From Nilaparvata lugens (taxonomy: Eukaryota > Arthropoda > Insecta > Hemiptera > Delphacidae): a DNA stretch of 64,000 nucleotides. Of this stretch, positions 21,317 to 33,616 are shown piece by piece (positions within the stretch are counted from its first letter, which is position 1; each line of letters begins with the position of its first letter). Where the stretch lies: assembly GCF_014356525.2 (NCBI RefSeq), contig NC_052506.1:18937916-19001915 (forward strand), given 5' to 3'. The notes under the pieces are model-generated. The model was not told where the DNA came from. It saw only the letters and a list, made by a program, of their open reading frames with translations, and ran no database searches. The position numbers and the translations under genes were made by a program.

Positions 21317-23680
21317 TTTCAGTAATGCACACTCATCAATAGGATTTTCACTTGTCGAAATCTCAGACTAGCCTACTTTTGCCCAAAGCCTTTCGGTGCA
21401 CTTGGGCTTTGAGAGCAGTCTCTCATCGGCTCTGAATGGCAGCCCCTATCTCCTGAAATTTGCTTCTGATGTCTCTGCACCAACTGATGAGCTTCTCAGG
21501 GGACTTCTCTAGTCTTATCACTGCCCCTTCTGCCTTCTGCGTCTTACCAGTTTCTTGATAACGCCACTACACTTTGTTTTACGCAACGACGATGGGTTCT
21601 TCATTAATCTGAGGCAGCCATGCTGATTAGTATTGAACGATAGAAGTATTCAAGAAAATGGGAATAAGATTGTGGTGAAGCTAGCTAGATTCCACAACAT
21701 CATAAACGAATAACTTGGAAATACCCCTAGATTGTCAACCGAGAAAGGTATCCAGGAAAAATGAGAATTGGATTAGACTAATGAGATATGAATAAACGGT
21801 TGGGTAATAAGAAGCAGGTAACAGAACATCAGGGAAATCATCTCAGTTCAAGGAAAGTATCAATAAAACATATAATATTACTTCTTAATAACAAAGGCAT
21901 TTAGAAACCATCGATAATTGCCAGAATATTGATTAAATTGAATTTAAATTGGAGGAATGGCGAAAATCTATCGTTACTCTTTGCAAAAATTAGTGGAGTA
22001 ATTTCCACATTTAGTGGAGTGGATAAATTTTCACATTTAGTCCAATTAGTGGAGTAAGTTACTTTTCACAAGAGTCGTCAACAACTCAATTATTTTCCGA
22101 TTTTTCTCTTGTGTTAATGTGCAACACTATTGGTTTGTTCACACAGATATTGTGTATTACTGAGAGATTTTGATTTTGATATTGTTGGATCTTTTAATGA
22201 GAAATGTCTATTCATATGAGTAAGTCCGAAGAATGATAATCTTATGTTCGTTGATGGAGATCGCCCTAGAAATTAGTCTGGAATTAAATATTTTCTTTAG
22301 TTTCTAAATTTCCTAGCAATCATCACCAGAAGACATTCCAACCACCTCCCACTTTCACTTGAATATTAAAAGTAACGCTTGATTACTCTGTTCGCATCCA
22401 GTAAGAAAAGACGACAGTCCAATATATTTCCCAAGGGCTCTCAGCACTGGAAAGAAGATTATTTGCAGTTGATTGAAAGGAGATCTCAAGCAGCGAGGTA
22501 GAAGAATGAAGAGCTTTTCACGTTTGAAATTGACATTTTCACAGACACTGCTCGTTTATACGTTTGTTGAGAAACTTTTGATATCAACCTTTCGGACAGA
22601 TTCTTGGTCTTACCCACTTTTGTTTATCATCTCCCTGGCTCAATTTTCTGTTAAATTTGTCAAGACGTGGCATTCGGAACTTGTGAGAGACGCTTATTGA
22701 AAAGACTCTTACTTTCTCAATATAACGTTTATATTGTTCAGTCCCCATTCTTATTTACTTGAGTGTCATTGAGTTCGAATAATGCCAATATTCACTCTGT
22801 ATTTTTTGCATGAAATCATTCTTTTTAGAAATATGCACTAAACTAACCATTGCTCTATTCTCTTGTTTCTGCTCTTTGAATCACTTTATCGTGATACAGA
22901 ACTTATCTTTAAAAATACTGATAGAATATTTCTTATATCATTAACAATTATTCTGGGGCCTCACTAATCACGTGCAATACTCGTATGGGCATCTTCTCCT
23001 ACGAAAACATACTATTGAATAACTTATGAGTTGATATGGAAGTGGAATAATATTTTAAGATAAAAATACCTGTAACACAGAGTGTTTTTATTTCTAATTG
23101 GTGTAGGGTAAAAAATTCCTCTCTGATTTCTTTCCGATGTACAAAAAAGTATAACTCATGAATTTTCAACAAAATATCAGAAGTTGTTTGTTTTCTACTG
23201 TAGCCTTCACCTTCAATATTCGCATCAACCTGCAGCAAGAGCTTAGTAATTTTTTCGAATCATTTCCTTGTTCATTTGAATCAATTTGTTGTTTATAATA
23301 ATTAAGTGTGTCTTGGCATTGCAAAATTTGCCTTTCATATCTGTTAAATCGAATGCCTTTAATTGAGATCAATGATAAATTAGTGTTTGAGTACAAAATT
23401 CAATTATTTCTATGAATAACGGTGAAACAAAAGTATTCATCTTATATCACACCAATAAGACAAATTATTACAATATATACATTTTTATCCCACTTATTCG
23501 GCAGGAACATAAATTCGGCTATTATTACATGATACCGTTCTACTGGTCAGCATAATAATCGGTGGTAATAATATAGAGTCAGAGCAAAATAAGCACCAAA
23601 TCCTTTATGAAACCAGTTAATGAATGGACTGAAGAGATTTTTCGTTTAGAGAAAAGTGCAGTGTTTAGCTAGCGCCATTT
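21317..23680. other. AT-rich non-coding DNA
   Basis: Small ORFs only; no splice-bounded block, repeat or RNA gene was supported. Confidence 0.4.
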
Positions 23681-24050
23681 TATTTTCTTGGCCTTTTGAT
23701 ATTGTTTGGCGAAGACAATAGTTGGTCGGCAGGAAGGAGGGGGGTTAAGAGGGGGCGAAGAGGTCCCGGGAGGCGCTCTGCTTCCTTTGCTCTGCGTTGC
23801 TCTCAGTTGTGAGCTCTCAGTCAGCGTCTGGTTAGAGGAAATAATCAATCCGGAGGTGCTCGGTTCTGGAGGGCTCTTGTCTCTCCAGGCAGCAGCGACT
23901 TCTTAATGACTCTTCCCTGACGGGCATCTCTCTAGCTCTCTCTCTTTCATCCCCTCCTCTCTTCATCAAATCATGGACGCGCTTTCTCTCTCTCTCACAG
24001 CAAGCCTCTCCCTTTCCACACCAGCCGAAATTCGCTTCCAAGTTTTGTAT
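23681..24050. other. GC-richer, GA/CT-rich block, possibly regulatory
   Basis: GGAAGGAGGGGGG and AGAGGGGGCGAAGAGG purine runs are followed by CTCTCTCTTTC-type pyrimidine runs. They form a local purine-to-pyrimidine switch opposite in order to that at 15-16.7 kb. ORFs on both strands are low-complexity. No core promoter element was recognised. Confidence 0.3.
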
Positions 24051-26820
24051 CCGTTTACTGTCGAAACTGATCTTTGTAATGTAATATTCGCACAGCCACA
24101 GGAAATAACCAGGCGTGTTCCTTATTTCCAAGCGCATGGTTTCTAATGCAACTGATGAACAGATAATCTGATTGGATTCAACTCGATTAGCACATTGTAA
24201 TTAGGTGGGTCTGATGATTTAGTAGGATGACGTCTAAGTTCCTTTCCATCAGTGGCGTAGAAATAGACCTGACAGCCGTCAAGGGACGCAGTAGTAATAG
24301 TTGGAGTTCATCAAGAGAAATTATGTTCCCGGATCAGTTATCTGTATTGAGAAAAATCAATGTAATTATTGTCAATAATTAAAAAATTATATCATGTCAC
24401 ACAAAGCTCCAATCTTACTTCTTCCATTGTTACTGAGTGAAGTGATTCAAAACTAAAGCTATTTTTGTACTCTCGGAACATATCAGTGAAGATAGTGAGT
24501 TAATGGATTGGTTCGCTATCATTGATTCAAACTCATCAATCGTAATTTGTCGTGACAAACTACTTTCAATTCCACATATATCTTTTGGCATCAAATTACA
24601 TAGATTGAGTGAAAGTTCAATAAAAAAAAATGCACTCAAACATTTCCAGGAGCCTGATATGATCAGTTGCATGTAGGTTTCTGACATAATATGAGATGGC
24701 TTTGGTGGTTGAAAGTAAATGTCCAATGAATTAGAAGATTTATTGAAATTGAATTTATGCAATTTCCACCGTGAATGATAAATGTGTTTGAGCTAGATGT
24801 ATTGAATTTGGTGAAATTTTTCCAAAAAACATTGTGACCTAGCATAAATTGAACTTTACGAATTGTTGATCAAAATTCCTCTAATTTCAATTTCTCTGAG
24901 AGATTGCAACTCAATTCTGTTTGGAGATAATAAAGGATCCCAAATTAGTAATAGAAATATATTTCTCAAAAGGAATAATATACATTTTTCCATGGATAGA
25001 AGAAGAGTGTTTGGCGTAATATTGGAGAGGATGCTTGTTCCGAGGAAATGAAAGTAGAATCAAATTGACAAAATATTTCCGGCGTAATCTGCAATGCCCT
25101 GTAAAAGGGACATCGGAAGCTTCAGCCTCGCGTTTCGTTCATGATGAAATTGAAAAAATCTCTTCTTATCCATCCTGAACTTGATTCCAAAGGGATTGTT
25201 TTGTTTATGATATACAATTCATGAAATCTCAAAATGAGAATTTAAAAAACATTCTGTCCAATTCTTCTTATATATGCCAACTTAAAAATATTATTTTGCC
25301 TTTGCTCCAGATTTAAGGATTGATAAATACGATTTTGCTCAATAGGTTTAATTTATGATGAAAACTCTCTCTCGTTTAATTCATTCAACCATTTTATCAA
25401 CTTTTCATAACTCTTGTCTCTTCTTGCAAATTTACTACATCTATTACATTATATCAATAATATCAGCCGTATCAACAATATCTATTTCAAATCAACTTTA
25501 CCAAAGAAAGTAATTTATACGCTTCAAAGAGCAGAACAATTATTCTAAATTAAAAAATCTTTTTCAGTATTGATACTGTAATGTAGAAAGTATTATCCTC
25601 ACAAAAAAAGAGAAAGTTCATTGCAAATACGCCCTGATATTGACATCACGACTGACTAGTTAAACTCAACATCATTGTTAATGCAATAAAACATTTCGGC
25701 AGCAAGAGTTGAATCCCCAATCAAACATTGCAGATTGCAGAAATATGTGGAAAGGGGAAATTAGTGATTGGCTTTTTTGAAGCGTGATTCCCCGTCGCAT
25801 TTAGCCGGTCTGTATTGGTCAGCTGAAAAACTGATATCTGCCTTCTCGCTTCATCCTCTTTGCCTTTCCTATCCTTTCTCTTTCTCTGTTCCATCCACTT
25901 CGCACTCATACCAGGGGAACTCAATTGATCAGTAGAATGTAAACCCGCATCTCTCTCAGTGATTGGCTCAATGTGACTCAGTCATCCGTTTATTTGCAAC
26001 TGCGAGGTAGACACATCGACAAATGAGCCCTGTAATCATGCTATTGTCTTGACAAATTCATTTGGTCGGCTTTGAGTTGCAATATTTCTGCGAATATGCT
26101 CAGTAGATGAAATCTGAATGAATTGATGATTAGGGTGATTAGATTGAATGTAAAAGTAGAAGTGGGTCTATGAGCGAGAGAAAACGTATTTCCATTTTTC
26201 ATTCGATTTTTTTAATCAATTTACAAAAACACATAATCAAATCAATGATTTTTTGAGAAATGAAAATCATCCCAAGACTGTTTCTCTCCCTAATTTAGAT
26301 TGTTATTGAAGTCCAAATGAGTTTATGTTCTAGTGCTAATGATTATCACTGTAACAATCAGTGCTTTCCGAGTAGATGTAAGATGATGTTTCAATCTACG
26401 AGATTCCATGAATTCATCAATTTTCTCATGCATGCTTTTTTTTGTACACATTATTTGGCATTGGATAGCCACATTCAATCCACATCATGCACTTGCAGCT
26501 TTGATTGGTAGAGTTATAAAAATGGTCCTGACCAATTATGAGTTGTCGATATGAAATAGCCTTTAGCGAAACATGAAATATAGCTCTGCCACTGTATTAT
26601 CAACAAGGTTTCTTAATTTTGAAAGGTTCTTAAAGATTCATGTAACACAACAATACACGCGGCATCTTCACGGGGAAATGAATCATGTGTGAACAGGGGG
26701 CTATGAATCAGCAATAAAGCTAGCAATTACTAATGAATTCATTCTTATCAATGAATAATCTAGATATTTTTCAAAATATTTCCAAATAAATTTGAAATAG
26801 CTGATATCCAAGTTCATATT
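24051..26820. other. AT-rich non-coding DNA
   Basis: ORFs such as 24430-24762 (minus, 110 codons) and 25721-25924 (minus) were examined. The latter has a good acceptor-like TATCAGTTTTTCAG but no donor. Nothing else was supported. Confidence 0.4.
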
Positions 26821-26866
26821 ATCATAGAGAAACGATAGCAAACTTACGCTATTGTTTCTCTATGAT
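26821..26866. repeat. near-perfect hairpin, 19-bp arms
   Basis: ATCATAGAGAAACGATAGC faces GCTATTGTTTCTCTATGAT across an 8-base loop, with one mismatch. The arm motif is partly echoed near 51925-51945. It could be a MITE core or an RNA hairpin. Confidence 0.8.
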
Positions 26867-26937
26867 ATTATTCTGTAAAAGCTTAAAAACTCCTAACTGT
26901 AGCATATGGTAGTCTGAATAATATTCTCCTCAAAACT

Positions 26938-27552
26938 AGCCTAAAAATCTGGTGTGGCGCACTCACACAACATTCCTTGCCGTTATGAAAATTGATCACC
27001 TGACGCTAGTGTTCATGCGCTTCTCAAGTCTACTACTTATAAACAAAGATCTGAGCCAGCTGGTGACAGGTCAATAACGCTGGAGACATGCGAGGTCTGC
27101 TATCTCTTCATAGTGAATCATTTAATAGAATCAACAGTTGCCAACAGTTTGCAATTGGATAATCACATTTTCTCGAATTTCGAGCTTATTTTCAATTTTA
27201 GGTGAAAATGTTACTGAACATTAATTGTAGAAATTTTTATGCTCAATCTTTTCCACTTGGAATTTTCTGTTTAAATTGTATCTGAAGCCTGATAATTGGG
27301 AATCTAAAATCAAACTTTGCATAGATGAGGCGGAGCTCCTGAAATTTTTACAGATATGGGACTAGTGGCAGTTGATAGAGCTTATCAATTTATCGTTACA
27401 CACACACACACCACACACACACACACACCACACACACCACACACACCACACCACACACACACACACACACACACCACACACACACACACACACCACACAC
27501 ACCACACACACACACCACCACACACACACACACCACACACCACACACACACA

Positions 27553-27598
<46 letters not shown>

Positions 27599-27734
27599 AC
27601 AACACACACACACACACCACACACACACACCACACACACACACACACACACCACACACACCACACAACACACACACACACCACACACACACACACCACAC
27701 ACACACACACACACACACCACACACACACACACA

Positions 27735-27777
<43 letters not shown>

Positions 27778-27783
27778 ACACAC

Positions 27784-27823
<40 letters not shown>

Positions 27824-27984
27824 ACACACACCACACACACACACACATATATAGACCAATACTCAAAAACCACTTTTTTGGACTCAGGGGATCTTGAAAC
27901 GTATAGAAATTTAGAAATATGGGTACCTCAATTCTTTTCGGAAAGCAATACTTTCCTTACCTATGGTAATAGGGCAAGGAAAGT
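26938..27984. mobile_element. CA-tract dispersed element, copy 2
   Basis: It shares both ends with 17026-17908: AGCCTAAAAATCTGGTGTGG at the left and CCTATGGTAATAGGGCAAGG at the right. It also shares the GGAGCTCCTG and CAGTTGATAG modules and the ACCAATAC-CAAAAACCACTTTTT block after the CA tract. The interior left of the CA tract differs, so the copies are diverged or have exchanged parts. This sequence is the main reason for the planthopper suggestion. Confidence 0.8.
27402..27847 (+). repeat. 446-bp (CA)n tract with CCA and ACA interruptions
   Basis: Almost pure CA with irregular extra C or A insertions. All six frames are open across it as His-Thr or Val-Cys dipeptide strings; none is a gene. 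The length in the assembly may be unreliable. Confidence 0.98.
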
Positions 27985-28562
27985 AAAAATGGTTAGCATC
28001 AAATAATATTCGTTTTTCCCAACGAAATGTTGAAACTGTCTCCCAGTGCTAACTCATAATATAAGAAGCTTTTCTGAGGACGGAAGCAGTCTGCGCAGCA
28101 TTGAGGAGACAAAACAGTAACTCGGTCTTGTGTTTTCAGCGCCAGAAAACTTTGTCAAGTTTTGTTGTTTCGTGAAGTTTCAATCGGCACTCCACTTTTT
28201 ACTGGGTTTGTCTGTCTCGGCTGGGACATTCCGTTGTGCAAACCTAACGGCTACAACAAAACTCAACTTTCCACCAATTTGAACGTTTGGGGATCTGGGT
28301 CCATCAGCTGAAAGGGACCAATTAACCTTTGTGGTGTGGCCGGGCTCCATTTTTAATGTGTCCAGTATGATTGAATCTAGTTGCTTGTTTATTGATGTTT
28401 GTGTTTCACTCAGTTCACATCATAAGCTACGATCGTAAACTGCTTCTACGGAATAGAGTTTGAGAAACTGTGAAGGTAGGTAAATAAAACAAGTAGAATT
28501 GAATAAACAATGGAAAATAAAATTTTCCCAGCCCCACCTGATTTATGAGAAACATGATCATA
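27985..28562. other. non-coding DNA
   Basis: An acceptor-like TGTGTTTTCAG near 28139 and a donor-like GTGAAG/GTAGGT near 28474 are present, but no continuous frame joins them. No feature is called. Confidence 0.35.
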
Positions 28563-29317
28563 TCTATATATATAAAAGCGAAATGGTACTCACTGACTGA
28601 CTGACTGACTCACTCACTCACTAACTCACTCGCAGAACTAAAAATCTACCGGACCAAAAACGTTCAAATTTGGTAGGTATGTTCAGTTGGCCCTTTAGAG
28701 GCGCACTAAGAAATCTTTTGGCGATATTTTAACTCTATGGGTGGTTTTTAAGGGTTTAAAGTTCGTCTTTTAGCATGTATATTCTTCTTATTCCAATATC
28801 TTAAAATTATAATTGAAATGTCCATACCATATGTTAATATAGAACTATAATCTAGAGAGAGTACCTCTTCGAAACAGTTGTTCTGGTGACTAAATTAAAA
28901 ATTTGGTCAGGTTGGCATTAAGTTGAGTTGACTTTGTTAGGTTGACACCAAGTTGAAGATTCAAATGCATTTATCCAGGACCTCCTAAATACCAATTTAT
29001 CCAGTTAGCCAAAATTAGCGTTCTCTCAGCTTTTCTGCGTTTCCTCACCTTTTTCAATAATTGATGAAAATATATTTAAAAAAAATCAGTACACAGGTTT
29101 AGCTGAGATGGAAGAATTTGTTTGCCAAAGATACGCCGATATAGTAACAGGTGTTTTTTGAGATCAGATTGACATAATACGTTTAAATTCGGTACAGAGG
29201 TTCCGCTGAGGTCTACATGCAGGCGAGCGAAGCGAGCCCGCTGATCTCATTTTTGGACGATCCAGTCGGGGGTCCAGGTTAGACGGATATGGCGAGCGAA
29301 GCGAGCCTTACGGCTAG
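28563..29317 (+). mobile_element. non-autonomous Helitron-like element
   Basis: It begins TCTATATATATAAAAGCGAA immediately after an A and ends GGCTAG immediately before a T. This fits the Helitron rule of a TC start, a CTRR end and insertion between A and T. The 5' part carries CTGACTGACTGACTCACTCA and ACCGGACCAAAAACGTTC. The 3' part carries GGCGAGCGAAGCGAGCC twice, the last copy about 12 bp from the end. No Rep/helicase coding sequence is present, so it would need a partner for mobility. Confidence 0.7.
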
Positions 29318-29321
29318 TACA

Positions 29322-29452
<131 letters not shown>

Positions 29453-29984
29453 GGCTCTTTATTGCCGCCCATCGGTTACTGTAATTTGATTGGTTCATGC
29501 AAATTCACAAATGTATCCATGCGCCTATGAATATCCTACTTCCTTAATATTCTAATTTTATTTTTTAAGTGTACTTGTTCATGCTCATTACAGATAATAA
29601 ATATTTTTGGAATTTATAAGTTGTTTTTACTCTACAACAAGTAGCCATGTGCTTTCCAAATTCTCTAGTTGAATACTATTTGTTTACAACAAATTTTTGC
29701 CAAGGTTAGATTTCACTTTATACGGCTTGATTGATTATTAGGTAGCCGACCAGTAGGTATTATAGCCTAACCTCAAATTTCCAATACTTTATAATATAAT
29801 AAATAGCAAATAAAATTCTTTCCTATTCGGCTGTTCTAATTTTAGCCATGGTACCCGTTATTATCTAATCTTTCACTTGTTGTTATCGCACTTGGCGATA
29901 ATAGAGTACCGGTAGCTGTTTGCTCCAAACCTATAAAATTCTTTTCATTAGCGATTTTGCTTGCTTATCGAATTTTAATACGTT

Positions 29985-29987
<3 letters not shown>
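29453..29987 (-). repeat. TA-associated dispersed repeat, copy B
   Basis: This is the inverted counterpart of 10218-10763. Here the repeat is flanked on both sides by TA microsatellite, as if it had inserted into one. Matching blocks include TTGCCGCCCATCGGTTACTG, TTTGATTGGTTCATGCAAAT, GCCTAACCTCAAATTT and ATACGTTACAAT. No ORF is present and the termini are not obvious inverted repeats. Confidence 0.75.

Positions 29988-30027
<40 letters not shown>
29988..30027. repeat. (TA)n microsatellite, right part
   Basis: About 20 TA units directly after the repeat copy B. Confidence 0.97.
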
Positions 30028-30031
<4 letters not shown>

Positions 30032-30763
30032 AAGAGAACTACTGTTTCAATACATGGAGATGCTTTGTACTCAAAACATGACTGTTGAAAATTCAAAATC
30101 CTGCGTTTTATTTCTCTGTATAACACATTGGACATACGCTAATTATTATAAATTTCCTGCTATCCTCGTTCAGCGGATAGTTTGCCTCGTATCACTGTAC
30201 AGAACTTCTGAATTGAACATACCATACCATGATTTATGCACTTTTCGCTCTTTCATTTCACCATGTTTGCCATTGATGTGATTCTTCAACTTAATAATTT
30301 TTCATTGGAATAGAACTTATAATTCTTATACAAATTAGTCATAATCTAAAGATCCTATGCTTGCGTCTGGAATATTTTAATTGACTTCTATGTTGAAACA
30401 AGAACTGTGATCCAATTAGTCTGACCAAAAGGATCCAAGTTGCCAAGAAAATAAATATCCCAAACAATAATCCTGACACAAGTATTAGCAGACACATTCC
30501 CAGCATGTTTGATAATGAAATGGTAGCTGAATGACAGATGAAAACTTTCACAGGTATTTCATCCACACAAATACACCCATAAATGGAATCCAGTTAGTAT
30601 TGTTCTACTGTACATCATTTAACTACATTATCTTCATTATCTTGCATCTGTATCACAACAATATACCAGTACTTGATTCAGTAAATTAATCGAATTGAAC
30701 AGCATTACTCATAATAACAGTCTTTGTTGAAATTAATTAGTTTCAAAAACATTGTTGATACTA
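30028..30763. other. AT-rich DNA, possible 3' UTR of the minus-strand gene
   Basis: If the terminal exon at 30764-30846 is real, this is its 3' untranslated region or flank. I saw no clear AATAAA on the minus strand close by. Confidence 0.3.
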
Positions 30764-30846
30764 TCAACTATCTGTTGTGATTGTGCTCTGGCTGCAGGCA
30801 GGTAGACCAGCAGTTGTTGAATAGGACGCAGAGACCATTATGGATA
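30764..30846 (-). CDS. candidate terminal coding exon, Ser/Thr-rich C-terminus
   Basis: On the minus strand a strong acceptor (TTTCATTTCTATCCGCAG, ending at 30847) precedes this block. With two leading bases the frame encodes 26 residues beginning SIMVSASYSTT and ending STITTDS, then TGA. A second frame is also open for 25 codons; the third stops at once. The two-base lead is exactly what the upstream exon candidate at 40646-40718 would need, since it ends one base into a codon. Joined, they would give a Ser/Thr-rich C-terminal segment. No family is recognised. The sequence also continues open to the left of the acceptor (up to 31021), so a single larger ORF is the alternative. Confidence 0.35.
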
Positions 30847-32133
30847 CTGCGGATAGAAATGAAACCCTGTGACTTATTGAATCGGTGCTGCGGGGTCTAG
30901 GATCAGGCAGGGGGTTGAAGGGGGTTTGGGGTTTTGAAACATGATTTATGTTTGGTCGCACGTACGCGTTCACCATACTACCAGTCAAACCAATATTGGA
31001 GTCTGGTACGGTAACAAACACGTTATTTTATTGACATGGTGCTACGTGTTCCCTTGAGGGGATGGGAGTCGATGCAGCCCAGGCCAGAGACTATGAGCAT
31101 GTCAACAAAGGGAATTTTAATTTGGGCATAAACTGAATCACTGTTGAAAAATATTATAGGTTTCTGTTGAACACTGCAATATGTGTAGGATCGATTTTTC
31201 TGGCTGAGAGGTGAGTTTGTATGCCTAGAAATACTTCACTACAGGCCTTGATACGAGACTGGGAAATAAAAATGCAGTATTATGAATCTATGATCCATAT
31301 ACCATAACTTCAAAAACTATTACACCCTAGACCGTACACTCTCCTCCCTAGTTGGGAAGATTTTTCGAGGAATCTCATAAATCATAGAAAGTTAACTGTG
31401 AATGGGTATCAATACACGTGTTTTCTTGATGCGGCCATGAGAATCTAAAAAACAGCTTATTATATTGCATATTATATCAATAGCACTGAAAAGATTTCTC
31501 ACTTTGCATATCTCAACACCTCTACTTTGTTCTTATGAGACTGATCGATGTAACCACATTATAGTAATGCCTGAACATTAACTTAGTTAAACCCTAGTCA
31601 CTAACCTCACTGAATAGCTTACAACTACAAAATTCTTGGGCTCCGGCTCTTCTCTTTCAAATTTTCTTCCTCTTAACCAACCTTAATATATTCCATTTTC
31701 TTCTTCTTCTTCTTCTTCTTTCCACTTTCCACATGTTTTCTATAGTTTCCAACGTGAAGTTCTCTTTACCACAAATACATTGCCTTTAAAATGTGGAGAT
31801 TGTGTACTGGTTACCTGAAATACTACTTTTTAATTACAATCCGTTCCACCTCAACAAGTATGTGCCTCTATGTGAATGAACATAAAATGTATGAATTTAT
31901 TCTCTACTCGCAGTTCTGAAAATTACAGCATTCAACTTGAAATGACGTTTCTAATAACTTCAATTCAAAATGGGTATCAATTGAGTATCATATTAGGTAT
32001 ATAAAATTCTAAGTGGTAGTGATCACGTTTTAAACTTTTATGGTTCCAATTTACATAGTTTTACAGAAATCTCTACAAATAAGCTCAGTATTCCTCTGAA
32101 ATTTCATGTTGCAATATTTTGTTGTGTTTGCAG
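30847..32133. other. non-coding DNA, with a TTC microsatellite at 31698-31720
   Basis: Apart from about seven TTC repeats at 31698-31720 nothing firm is present. A donor-like GAGAG/GTGAGT at 31210 on the plus strand is noted among the rejected items. Confidence 0.4.
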
Positions 32134-32248
32134 AAGTGCTGGAATGTGTAGTGACGTGGCATGAGGTGGAGGCGTGACTCTTGCTCTGGAGCGCGTTAGG
32201 AGGAAGTCACGGTCTGTCGCAGCCGCCAGAAAGAGCCGCAAAGTCAAG
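32134..32248 (+). other. candidate non-coding (5' UTR) exon
   Basis: The edges are a good acceptor (TTTGTTGTGTTTGCAG ending at 32133) and a good donor (GTCAAG/GTGAGC at 32248/32249). The 115-nt interior is much richer in G and C than its flanks, with CpG-containing GGAGCGCG and CGCAGCCGCC. All three frames contain stops, so it is not an internal coding exon. A 5' UTR exon or a long non-coding RNA exon fits best. One short ATG frame (12 codons) begins inside it. Confidence 0.35.
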
Positions 32249-32839
32249 GTGAGCTGCCATGTTTCACTACCATAGACCACAGCATGTTCTCTTCACTGTA
32301 TATTGAATGTGAAGTACATTGTATTACATAGAAAATAAGATAAAATGCCTCAAGTACTCTGATGGATTGAGAAAAAGTGGGAATTTAGTAAATTTTTAAA
32401 AAGGGAGAATTTGAAAAACTCCAGTAGTAGAATATCCCACACAATAATGGATCATAGGGACGTTTGCATGGTATCACCTTTAACCAACTTTAAACAACTG
32501 GTGGATAGAATCAGGTTCAATTTATTATAAAATGATACTTTTTGAGTTTAAACAAGTAGCTGTTCTAATTCAGTTTGAACGTATACAGTGTTAACAGCCC
32601 TTAGAATAGTAGGGTTGAGTTTATACATGTTACAGTTTCAATCGCGCCCACTTGTGAAGCTGAACTCAATGAAGTGTTTATGTGGAACCTATAAAATAGA
32701 AACTTGTTTCACTGAACTGCGAGTTGCACTGCCTGGTTGTAAAACAGTCGTTTTATTGTTCTTCTAACACCGTGTAACTGCGTCTTAGATCGTTTTCATC
32801 CCCCATTCTTCAATATTATTCTTTAAAACCTTCTCACTA
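32249..32839. other. AT-rich non-coding DNA
   Basis: No supported feature. Confidence 0.4.
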
Positions 32840-32841
32840 AG

Positions 32842-33582
32842 GGTAACCGTCCATTGGAACCGTATTCAACCGATCCGTTCGGCCGTTGGATCGGACGAAT
32901 CTGCCGGCCGTTAATGCGGCCGAATATGGTCGTCCATTAGAACCGTTACGTCAGTCTAGTTGCCAATTATTGAATTAACTACTATCATAGCCACCATCAT
33001 TTTCCATAAACAATGATTATATTGAGATTTTGAAAATTGAATAAACAAATACCCACTGAATTAGTTATTCATTACAATAATCTCACCTGCAAAAAATATC
33101 CACTAAATTAGTAATTCAATTATAAGTCCAGTGTTACTCTATGGGTCTGAAACTTGGAAAATGACCAAGAAAGAAGAACAAAAGGTCAAAGTGTTTTAAA
33201 ATAAAGTACTGTGAAAGATATATGGGCCCACGTACGAGCAAGGAGAATGGAGGAGGAAACATAATAAGGAAATCAGAGACCTCCACAATAAACCATACAT
33301 TGTAAGTGAAATAAAATGTAGGAGATTACAATGGGCTGGGCACATACTCAGAAGAGGAAAAGAGTCCAAGCTGAAAAAGTTTTAACACCCAACCCTCTAG
33401 GAAGAAGAACCCTCTGGGGAAGACCCAGACAGAGATGGTGGCAACAGGTTAAGACTGACATGGAGAGACTTGGAGCGACAGAAAGAGATGCTGAGGATCG
33501 AACTACGTGCAGACAGTTTGTTGGTGCGGCCAAATGTCAACTTAGATATAGATAGCCCTGGGAGTAAGTAAGTGAGTAAGTG

Positions 33583-33616
<34 letters not shown>

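Noticed and set aside
24430..24762. 110-codon minus ORF
   Set aside because: No domain, splice context or codon bias; composition is ordinary for the surrounding DNA.
27356..28006. ORFs of up to 216 codons on both strands over the CA tract
   Set aside because: They are His-Thr and Val-Cys dipeptide strings created by the microsatellite.
31160..31210. Possible exon between ATATTATAG and GAGAG/GTGAGT on the plus strand
   Set aside because: The donor is excellent and one frame is open, but the acceptor lacks a polypyrimidine tract.
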